Shown in pieces: positions 49,201 through 61,200 of a stretch of DNA of 64,000 nt. The DNA comes from Anas platyrhynchos (lineage: Eukaryota; Chordata; Aves; Anseriformes; Anatidae). Under the pieces are notes generated by a model, which was not told the origin of the DNA, made no database searches, and saw only the letters and a program-made list of their open reading frames with translations. How positions within the stretch are numbered: the stretch's first letter is position 1; every line of letters begins with the position of its first letter. The translations under genes and the position numbers were made by a program. The stretch is taken from contig NC_092594.1 in assembly GCF_047663525.1 (NCBI RefSeq), forward strand, positions 35,945,001 to 36,009,000. The letters are read 5' to 3'.

Positions 49201-52200
49201 TTTGTTGGAGACGTTTTTTTATAGAAGTGAACCTTTAAAAGAGTGGGTGGCTTTTATTTTTCCCCTTCTGTAGAATGTGTCAAGGTATTCATCGGTCCTA
49301 GTGTGACTGAATGCTACGTGAGAGCCAGCTGCCAGCTGCAAGTAGTGTGTTCCATGGATGGTAACGTTCTGAGCCAGAGGATTTTCCCACTGCAGTTGTG
49401 GTCTTACTCCAGTGGCAGATGGCACCAGCAGCATTTGTAACGTTAACGTTCCTGTGGCGGAGTTGGTCCATCACAATTCTGGGGTTAGGAGTGGGAGCGT
49501 TTACTGTTACTTTAAAATTTTTGTAGTGTGGGTGTGAAATGCTCTGGATCTGCTGGGTGAGACTTAGGGCATACATGTGTTGGGTGGGTTTCTTGATTTC
49601 TGCTGGACACTGTGAATACATACACAGCTTGATGCACAGCTGTTCAACGGTAGAACCTTCAGCAGATGCAGAGAAAAGGCAGTAAGTGTTGCGTGATAGA
49701 AAATTAAGTTTTCAAATGCATAGTTTGAATCTTGTAGCTGTATGTCTATGAGGAAAAATATCTGCCTCTGTTGTAGTAGCAAGCACAGGGAGTGATTATG
49801 CTAGATTTGTGAAATGGACTTAAGCATGTCCTTAAGGCTGTATTTTTAGAAAAACTAATCAAATATGAACAAAATAGCTCTGCTGCAATCCGTAAGTCTG
49901 TAGTTGCCTCTGCCAACCTCCTCCCCACACCTCAACCTTTTTTGGTTTATAAATATATTCAGAAACTGCCCTGAGTAAGTGGCTCGTCTGGCATGGGATT
50001 TGGAGAATCCATGATTAATATCTCTACTCTCATATTTTTCTGGGGGCTTATATAACTTTCAAATACGGAGAGAAACTAAGACTCCTGGTCCTGCTTTTTG
50101 CTTAATTTCAATTAGCTCTTTGTATTCCTGGAGGTACCGGTGTGCGCAGCGCAGTGCTGTGCGTCACAAGGTTTCCTGAGGCTTTGTTTGCTTCGACCAG
50201 CTTGGATGACCTTGATCAGAGAAGTGAAATGAGAAAACCTGTTACCCTACTTAGCAATTTCTTCAGGTTTACAAGGGTGTATATCCAAGCGGCAGCGCTG
50301 CAGTGTCGTGCCATAAAGCTCTGACTTCTGGCATGCTTGGTCTTGACTTCTGTGAGCTGCTGTGCCTGCTCCCGAGTTGGCATTAAGGCTGCTATAGTAT
50401 TAGAAACCAGTGCTGTCAGTCACCGCTGCTTCACTTTGTGTGCTCCTACTTAATCCTTTATGTAACCTACAAGGGATTACCGACTTGTTGCTTGCCATAA
50501 TAGGGGATTTTAAAAAGACTCTTTAAATTGAAAAACAAGTGTAAAAAAACCTGTCTGCATATATTTCTCTTCTGGGCTCAGTTAGGCAGTTTCTGAAGCA
50601 AGCAAACCAATATTCAGTCTCTGGTCGCTCTTATAAACACGGCAAATGACTGCTTCAGATTCTCACAACTGGAAACAATAATTCTCTGCCACTCTTGTCC
50701 AAGTAGTGCCATTTCCCAAATGCACTTGACTAAGTCATTCACTGGTGGCTTTTGAAAAAGCTGAAGTGTCACAGGATGCTTGGGGAAGGTCTCATGGGAT
50801 GGAGGGGTGGCTTAGGACATGGTGAGCATAATAAGTACCAGAAGTCAGTTTTCATAGTGGGCAGAGATTATGAAGGTTTGTTCGTCCTTCCATTCTATCC
50901 AACAGAAACCTTTTAACAGTATTAACAGCAAACTTTCTCCTTTTTATCCATTGTGTTAAATAAAGCTGAACTTAAAATAAAGCTTATCAGGAATTCTTTT
51001 CCTGAGTAACCAAGGACTGTTGAGTCCCTGAATGACACAGGAGGATAGGGTGGCTGTGGCAAAGCTCAGTACAGACTTGAGTTTCTGGAGAATGCAGCCA
51101 GGGAAGACTTGGTTCACTGTTTCTTTCCGCATGAGAAGCAGGGGGTGTGAAGTGAAGCCAGCAGATGAGCAGTTCTAACGAGAAGGGGTGTCCTGCAGAG
51201 TCTGTGAGTGCTGAGATGGGGCTATGAGAAGTGCTTCAACCAAGCTCGTGGAAGAAAACAAGACTGAGGGCTGTTAAAGGCAAATACCCTGTCTGTTCTC
51301 CAGGGGTTCTCCAAGACACAAACTCCTGGAGGCTGATGAAATATTTGGCAGTTTGCAGTTGCTTTTTACGGTCAGTGGAGTGACTTGCGAACCTGGGTAC
51401 CTCAGTGCCTTAAGGCTGTATACCTTGAAACTATTAGAATTGCATGTAGAACTTGGTAGCCTGATAAAAGAGCTGCCTGCTGCTGTGTATTGTACTTGTG
51501 TTACAGCCTGTGTATCACTGGACGATGGGACTCTTGGTTACTGTGTATAGAGCTGTCTGGTGGGCGAATGGTCCTAGCAGTGCTCTGTAACGATGTAGAA
51601 ATGAAGAAGATACTCTTCCCTGCTGTTACTTTTGGAGAAGGTAGCTGCAAAAAACTCAAGCTGATAAATCTAAATCTTTAGGATGGGAACTGAACCTTGT
51701 TTGTGTAGTCCTAGCACAAAGGGGCTTTAATTATACTCGTGCCTAGAATCACTGGGCAGAATGCAAAGATTACTTATAATAATTTGTATAGAATAGATAA
51801 ATAAACTTCCAATAAATTAATTTCATCTGTAATCTGGTTTTATAATAGAGCTGAAAAGTGAAAACTGCGGCTTTGTTGCTTAATCTTTAGGCAGAAATAC
51901 ATAGATGGGGTAAAATTGCATCCAGCGGTGTGTTTAAACACTAGGTAGTGTGATGCTTGTAAAATACCGGAAAAAACTATGTGAATACCTGGGAAAAATG
52001 TGTAGTAGATGTTACAATAGAAATTTCTTGGCTATACAGCAGTATTTTGAAGTTGCCTATTTTAATAGGAGTATCTTTAGAGCAATGTTGGAATTTCTGT
52101 GTTGCCAGCTTGCACCATTTCAAATGCTTCAGTGTTTCTCAGCTGTCTTCATATCTTTGACGTGTACAGTAGCTCTTGGATAACTGCATTAACTTTACAG

Positions 52201-55200
52201 TAGTTTTTCATAATTTTCTGCTTTCATTCTTAATCCCCAGGTAATCTCTGGGCATTCTATTGGTGTTGTGACTTCTGTTACTAAATGCACGTAGTAAAGG
52301 ACTGGAGATAATATCTATGTATATGTATTTTTCTCATCAGTCTTCATTCCCTCTTCCAATGCCACTTTTTGTTTAGGTAGCGTGTGTCCAGAATTAAGTG
52401 CTGCAACATAATCTGAGGAATGGATAACTATGAATTTACTTTCCTGATTATTGTTCCATAATCTGCTTTCTAATAAAAAGACTAGTGTTGAAAAGCAAAG
52501 CATAATAATACTAACTTTTTAAGCGACTAGTTATAATCAGCAGTCACAGATATCGAGACAATTGGGTTGGTTTAAAAGCTATGTAGTTCAAAAAGGATTT
52601 CAGGCTGCCTGAAGTAGAAGGACGTATTTTTAAATGCTTGCGTCTTAAAGAGGAAAATGATAACTAGTTTGCTGTCCTTCTATCTGACTAAGAAACACAA
52701 TGTTTTTCCCTCTTTAGTTGCAGACATTCAATACTGCGGCACCTTGCAGAGATGTTCAAGACTTGACTAATGGGGTTGCCATGGCACAGGTACTTCATCA
52801 AATGTAAGTTGATACTTAAGTTCCAAGAAGACATATTTAGTTTCTTGAGGCTTTTCTATTTAACATGCATGGTCATGTTAAATTCAACATTTCCCACACA
52901 AACATTTATGTTATAGTTACAAATTTAGAGTAGATGGTTGATAGCAGAAAATAAAGTATGACTTTATGTTGTTATTTGGGAGATGATATACTAGTTACAT
53001 AATAATATGATAGAGTGGAAAAGAAGTTGAGGAGATATTAACTGCGGTTTTAAATTCATATGTAAGAGTAATTAGGCAAAACCTACAATCTCTTTCATTT
53101 TTTTTTTTTTTTAAAATCAACTGTATACCTAAGATACAGGTATCCATGGAAATCTGTGCCTCTGTGGAATGAGGAACTAAAAGTTCAAAAGTCATATCTG
53201 TGCTGTCTTCCTCTTGGGATTGCTCAATTGTTGCAGACTTAGAACACAAGATTTAAGTGCTAACTTATTTGTGTGGAAAAAAGAACCAGGAAACCTCAGC
53301 AACACTGATCCATTACTATTAAAAGCCGTTGCAGTGGACCAAACAAAAGCAAATAAATTCCATTTTTATTGGCATGATGACAAATGGTACTGAGCTGGGT
53401 GACGCATTCATTCTGAAATTTGTAGTTTCCTCAGAGAGGATTACACCACCATTCTTTGATTGAAACAAGTCATTGCTGCAACATTTGTTGGTGGTGATTC
53501 CCATAATAAAAGAGAAGCCTGAACTACCACTTCCTTGCTCAAAATATGTTTTTGACTAAGATACTACTTTTAAAAATTATTTTTTAAACTTTAACAAGTT
53601 AAACTTCTTTTTTCAAGTTGACACTTTTATTTTTATTTTTTTAAAGTGTGCTGCATAAAGACGGCTCACTCTTTTCCTGGAGCCTGCAAAAATTGGTTGA
53701 GGATTGCCTAGTGAAGATTTGCTGAGGGTTGTTTCCCAGCATCTCTGTACTGTGTCAGTTAACTAGTTGGATGCCACTATTTCTAAAGTAGTGTGTCAGT
53801 CAAACTGCCACATCAGGACGCTAGCATTGGAAACATCAGCAGTGCTACAAGCGAAGGTCTGTAGCAGCGGTGTAGTCTAGAGGCTAGAACTCTGGCTTAG
53901 CATGTATTTGTGGTACTAGGCTGACACAGGCCTTGGGCAAATTTCTTTACAAGCAAGTGGTTGATATGCACGTGGGAATAATAACTGCCTCTTATTAGGT
54001 GCTCTGAGGCCGGGGATAAATGGTGTGGTGTGAAAGTTGAGATACAGTTAGGTACGCTGTGGTTGTGCTTCTTGGCAATTCAGTGTGTATAAAGTACCCC
54101 CACCAGCAGCTCACCTATGATGGTGAAGTGAATATATTTCTACCCAAGGGAGCCAAAGAGATACAAAAAAATATGAAATACAAGTAGATAAAATTATTTT
54201 TTTTTCTTGCAAAGTGCCTTTGACTAATTGTAGTGAAGGTAGAAAAATCTAAATATATAAGAGTAGGTAGCAAACTTAATGACAGCACTTTTCAAATGAT
54301 AATGTTTCTGTACGGCACTGCGATCACTTCTTAAGATAATAACTGAGCATGACAAAGGCCTTTACATACTTGTGTTACCAAGTTTAGCTAGCTTGAACAT
54401 CTACAGAAATTCTTCCTGCCCTGGAAGATAGTATCATAATTCAGCCAGTAGGATGGAAATTCCCTGTGACATAAGTATAATTTGCAATTTCCAAGAGTTC
54501 ATGCCTCATTAGACACCCTAGTTAAACTTTCTGATGATTTAATGCTAAGTGTCTAGTACCCTATTTAATTAAATGTGTGCTTATTAATGTTTCATCATTG
54601 AATTTCATTTCAGAGATGTTGCTTGGTTTGATGCATCCTGGCTGAATCGCATTAAAGAAGATGTTGGTGACAACTGGAGAATAAAGGTAGGTATTCAGTG
54701 CTGAAGTTAATAAAAATTTTGTGGGGTTGGATATAGTGTCTTTCCTGAGTGTATCTAGCAGTCCAAAAACTACTGATCAGAATTAAGCACAGACTTTTTG
54801 AGGTTATTTTAAATGTACTTGAACCGTCTATCAATAGTTTGATTGCATTCCAATATTGTTGCATGGGGATTTTCTGTTGTGGTGTTTCTCTTCCTCTGTC
54901 ATTATGTGGTCCACTCATAAAGCTGCTGTGTAAGCATTTGATTGTAAATTATTTAATTACAGTGAAATTAATAGTCTTAATAAAAACCCATAACCTTATC
55001 TTTCATCTATTAGTCTAGTAATCTGAAGAAGATACTGCAAGGAATTATGGACTACTATCATGAGGTAAGGAAAAAGCAGCAATTTTATAATTGTTCTGAA
55101 GAATAGATGTTTTCCTCTTCAACCTGGATTTTTGGGGTGTTTTTTATTCCCCCTGGCTAATTAATCTATTTTAAGGGCTTTTAGGATAGAAAGTATTTGA

Positions 55201-58200
55201 TAATTATCCAGTTAAATGGGAGGTCTGAATGAATATAAAATTAGTCTGATGCTAATACAAGTGATATGTTTGTGCATCTCATATATACACATGCTTGAAC
55301 AGTTTACTTTAGATAGTAGGAGTATAATCTGGAAACCATGTCCCTGTCGCTGCCCAGGCACATGTCAGAAGTGCTGAACTACAGCATCCTACAGACCTTT
55401 GGGTGTATATTCATATTTGCTCTTGTCTGGTGAAGTTCAAATCCTTTTCTACACAGCAGAGCATTTAGCAATCCTGGTCTTTATTCTGATACTCATCTGG
55501 AAGCTGGTAGATAAATAATGAATCCCCTGGGTACGGGAAGGATTGCAGTTTGTTCTCACTTATGCAGGACGGTGTTGTAGCCATAAAAGGGTGCTGTGTT
55601 CTGACTTAAACAAATGGGAGGAAAAGAAAAAAAAAAAGCCCAACAACAACCCACTAACAGAAAACATTTGTTTAATGTAGTATGGAGATTGACTTCAGTT
55701 ATGTAATAGGTATGATGTAGAAAAGCTAGCTGGATCATCTTCCTGCTTCCTGGTCTCACCTGGCCTTAGTTGTGATACCAAGTGCTGAGCCATTTGTATT
55801 GTCAGGTCTGAGGTGCTCTGGATATATTTAGGCTTATGAGAAGGTTTTTGAAGGATTAGGGAGAAACTGAATTTGAGAACATTTTTAACTTCTTTTTTAT
55901 CTTGGTGGTAGAAAAAAAAATCTCTAATATTTGAAGCCTATCGTAGGAATTTTAAGTTATTGCTACCACTATTTTCTTGTGCAAGGGGTCATTAAAAACA
56001 GCTCAGTGCATTTTCAAAACTTGTGTTTTTGCTAGAGCAATTTCAATGAACTCTTATCAATTTGCATAACTTCATGGCAATAAATAATTGCTGAGTGGAT
56101 TGAGTATATTTTTAATGCCATTCACTTCAGATTAGACTTAGACCTATTCAGAGGCAAATAGGTGCAGAGTTTGGTAAAGGTCATTGGCTAGCACTGCACT
56201 GAGTACCCCTTTCCCCAGCACACATAAAGATTTAGGAGAGGAAGTTTAGGACTATCTTTCCTGGCCCCCAGAAGAGATGTTTTGTGACACCTCGGTTTCA
56301 TGTATGATACCCTGTAACAAACAAGAACATTTGTTTAGGTCTTTTTGTATTTCTTGATCTAATACTATATACTCTGTTTGTATCTCTGCATTTAATTTTT
56401 AAAGTTAATCTTTAAAATCTTTCCCTTCTATAAGTTTTTTTCATAACAAATCTCTTAACGGCCTCTTCATTCTTCAGATTTCCTACATGGTAACACATCA
56501 TGTTGTGAGAAAGCAAAAGCCTTCTTACTCTTTTCATCTTTTTTCAGTTTTTGGGTCAACAGATTTCAGAAGAACTTATCCCTGACTTAAATAAGATATC
56601 TGAGAATTCGGATCCCACTGAACTGGGAAGATTTTTGCAGCTTATTCTAGGCTGTGCAGTCAACTGTGAAAGGAAACAAGGTATGGGCTACCTTATTCTG
56701 ATGAACAGCAGACTGCTTCAGGGTGTAGTGATTCTTAAGGTGGAAGAGGTATAGAATTATTTGCTTTATTATGTATCAGAACATCTCAATTGTTCATATG
56801 CTGCATTTGCATACTTAATCTGAAACAGGATTTCACTTCATTTTCCCATATTTTTTCTGCTTCTGTGCATAAAACTCAAATTATGTTCAAGATGGGGTGA
56901 AAATAGTCTGAAATATGTGTGTGAGGGGTTATTCCTACTTGGTGAAACAAGTACCAAGACCTAAAATTTACCATGCAAATGCCAATTAAGCAAATCAAAT
57001 TAAAAACTGATATTAGAAACTGCATTTTGACAATCTTTAGTCTTTTATCTATCTGTAGAGATAATAATCTCTCACAGGAGCTAATGCTTAATGCTCTGAT
57101 GGCTAAGAAATCCTGGCATGCTTTTGTTGGTAGAACAGTTGCAATTCCTAAGTAGTCTGGAATAATTTCATCAAAGAATGCTTAGGAAGTATGCTAAGTT
57201 GGGTTGCATTGGGAATGAAGATACTAGAAATAACTATATTTCATTATACCTCATTAACTCAATTGCAAGGGTTTTGATCCTTTGCAATAACTTATGTTTA
57301 TACGTCTGTATAGGTATGTTATTAGAAAAAGAACCGTGGAAGAAAGATATCTTAATCTGCTTTCTCTATTGTACATAGTATAAAATTGTTCACTTAAGAA
57401 TTTATAATTTATCTACTATCTTATTGGATAATAATGATGTTGATTTAATAATAGCACTGTAAAAAGAACAGCATTTTAGAGAAGAACTTCTTGATCTTTA
57501 TTAAACAAAAAAAGCTGTCGTGTTACTCAAGCCATTATGATGTCTGTATCGTGAGTCACACCATTTTTTTTTTTTCGTAGAACACATACAGAATATCATG
57601 ACCCTTGAAGAGTCTGTTCAGCATGTTGTCATGACAGCCATACAAGAGGTAAGTAATAATTCCAAGCCTAATGTCAGCTGAGAAGTTTGTATATCCAATT
57701 GTTGATCTTTGTGCATTCTTTAATCCAAATAAATGTCTGTGAAGAGCCTAAGTACTTGACTAAGTTGTCTGGGAGGATTAGAACCAAGAGACCTCAGACT
57801 CCAGCTAAAGGGTTTTGATTTTAGTCTCCTATGCCCAAATGTTCAACTTGTGGAGATGATAAATGCTTAATATTTCCTGTTTCACGCGAGATGTCTATCT
57901 CATGGCAGCTGGTGTTTATACCGAAGTCAGGTTCTGAAATTTCTGTCCCAGTGTTATCGTCTTGGACCCAAGGCTATGCTAACGGCAACAGTTTGGCTGC
58001 ATAGTTCTGATAGGTCATTCCAGCATCTGATTTATGAACTCCCAGCAGAATTTCTTCTGTTTTTGTCATGGTGCCCTCCCCCTGCCATTTTCCTGTGTTT
58101 TTAGTTGGATTGTTGCAATGATCCAGCTTACAGCATATCTCTACAGTCTCTACAGATCTGTGAGCTTCAGGGCTGTGAAGCTCAGGAGAGTGTGGAAGGA

Positions 58201-61200
58201 GGCAAGAACTACAATACTGATGTTTGAAGAAAATGTAACATGTAATTGCACATCCCTCCAGATAGCAGTGGAGTTGGTAGGAGGCTTTAAAACTTAGAGA
58301 TTTAAACTAGCTATGCAGGTTTTAAAGCTGTTAATACCCTATTGGTAGAAATAATTGTTTGTTATTTTATGACTAATCAAACTTTCTGAAGAAATCTTAT
58401 GAATAACTCTAATGCCTGAGTAAGAAGTAAAGCCCTTTAACTGCTGTTAAATATACAATGTATATCTTTGTACTTGAGATCAGTGAGAGCTGTGTTAATG
58501 TTCCTATTTGTGCTTAATGACAATTAGCGTAAGTGACACAAAGAAGCATGATAACTATTAAATTCACTGAGTGAAATCCTGTCCTCTGGTCTGCTCCCTT
58601 TTAACTTGACTGGGGGCTAGCAATTAATTCAGCAGGGGATATATTCATCCATTAACACGTTACTGTTCACACTTGGTTAATTTTTTAATCAAGGAGAAAT
58701 CTGCCCTGTTATTCTAGATTTTCTTCAAAGCTTTTACAAACAATGAGTTTTTTATTATTATTAATCTATTTTGATGTATTGAGGGAAATGATGGAAAATA
58801 CAGCTGATATTCAGTAGACAGCAAATTTGCAGAATATTAACCTCTAATTTAACCTTTTTTTTTCCTGTGGCCTTTTTCTGTAGCTCATGAGCAAGGAAGT
58901 GATGGGTCCATCTGCAAGTGATACATCAACTGAAATGGAACAGCAGGTAACTGCCTAATATTTGTAGCTGTTACAGCTTAAGATTGAACACTAATCAGTA
59001 TCTTTTCATCTCCCAAATGAAGAGGACAGCTCTTCCTCTCCAATTTTAAAACCAATCAGCCAAAAACAACAACAACAAAAAAACACTCAACAATAAATTT
59101 CATTGTTGTCTCCTCTCTGCACAAACTGCTTGGTGTGTTCCAGTTAGTGTTGACAGTGTTAAACCACAGTGGTTCACAAAGGGCAGAGCAACATGCTGGT
59201 GTAGGCTGAGATGATACAATAAGGTATCATTTTCAGTGCTAATTCTAAGAAGTGGGTAGCAAGGTTTGTTCTAATACAGCTTCTCTACAACATATGAAGT
59301 GAAAGCTAGGTAATCTTCCTTGATGGGGTAGAACATCCCAATGTGAACCTACATAGCCAGAAGAGCTAAGTGGACATCAAGACTCAGTTGTATCAGGCTA
59401 AATGCTTCTCTATTTTTAAAAGGTCATGAAAATTTTTATTAATGTGAATGTATAATGAAGTTGTAAAAGTGTCTGCTCATAAAGGAACATCTGTATTTCT
59501 CTTCTGAAAGGAGGAACTTTTGATTGACCAGTGTAAGCCTGAATTTGGAAAGATCTTGCTGTGTTGACAGTGAATTTAATTTTGAGAGGAAGGAAGCCAG
59601 GGAACCAGGTTTTAGACTTCATCCATGTACATGAGTCTTACAGTTTCTGTTACTGAGCATATGTGAACCAATGAGCAGGAGGCATTTAACAGGCAGGGAC
59701 TTGGAAACTGCGACAATACGGTTCTTGCTGGGTGTGTTCTTTGTTTTGCTGCTAGCATAAGTTGTTGTATTGAACCTGAATGTTACTCTGAGTTTCAATA
59801 ATTCATTTATTACAAGTGGTATAAATTTAAAATGTGGCTGAAATGAACAGAGATCCTGATCCAACAGTATATGGGGGTTTCTAAGTCTATGTGCATGCCT
59901 AACATCCTTCTTTAAACAATTTATATAAGCAATTGAGACCCTGTGGAAGCCAGAATTAATTCACTGTCTTTGTTCTTTAAAAGCTTAAAAAAGCTTTGGA
60001 GGATCTTCAAGAAGCACTAGCTGAAAAAGAAGAGTTGGCACAAAGATGTCAAGAGCTAGATTTGCAGGTAAGAAACAGCAAGCAGCTTATTTAATATGTA
60101 GTGGTTGTGATTTAAGATTTAGAAAGTTGTCTGTTTCTGGAAAGAGCAGCCATTCTCTTCTCCAGAATACAATTACTGGAAATAGTGTCCTGATGAAAGT
60201 GTAAGATGAAGCAACCTTTGCATTAAGAGTTGACAAAGGACCTCATCTTCTACCTTTGTTTACTCCTAGTAGCAAATAGCCATGAAAACAAAGCTACCAT
60301 GGATTTAACAATTGCCAATTCCATTTTTAGTCACTGCTGCCTTTAGTCCTTTAAACTGTATCCAAAAAAAAGCAGTTCATATAATAATCAGTCATTAGAT
60401 TTAATCATAGGAAAATTATGCTGCTTCCAACAGCTGTTGATGAAAGATTCAAATTTATCTAAAAATTTAAAAACTCTTTATTGTATGCAATTTTAACATG
60501 GAGCATATTTGGCAAAATAGGATCAATTCGTTTTCATTATTTCTTGCTTAACCACACTGATAATACGTTTACTTTTGCTTTTAATGGATACAGGAGTTAA
60601 TCCAGTCTCTTTAGAGGAAGGAGAGAGGATTTCATAACAATAAGATGGAACTTTTAATTAACTTTAAGTTAACTCACTTTTTAAAAATAAATAAATAAAA
60701 TAATTAAAAAAAAAAAAAACAAACACATTTGTTAGCCCTAAGTTTTATTCCTATGTTATGACCCTATACTCTGGGAATAAAAAGAGGTTAGTGTGGTAAG
60801 GCAGTTCATTCACATTTGATTCTGTATGAAGTGAACATTTGTATGACATTTTATAGGAGCCAGAGAACTATACTGGCTCTATGAACCTATGTAAAATAAA
60901 TTAAATAAATCAAGAGGCCAGTTTTAAATTTCTTGCAGATAGTGTAGTAACAACTGAAATAGTAGAATATGTTTAGAAAAGGATCTCTCCTTGCTAATTG
61001 CAGATGCAAAGGAAGATCTTTTTAGAATTAAACTAGTATTTTACTTCTGTTTTTCTTGAAATAATAGTACATGTTCCTGGTGAAAACAAAGGTGTAAAAG
61101 TATTTGCGAGGAGAACCCTGCAGAAGAAAACCCATTCTTTCAAATGTGCAAGAGGATTGCTCTGACAGCTGAGCTTGCAGATCACAGTTGTTAAAATTTT

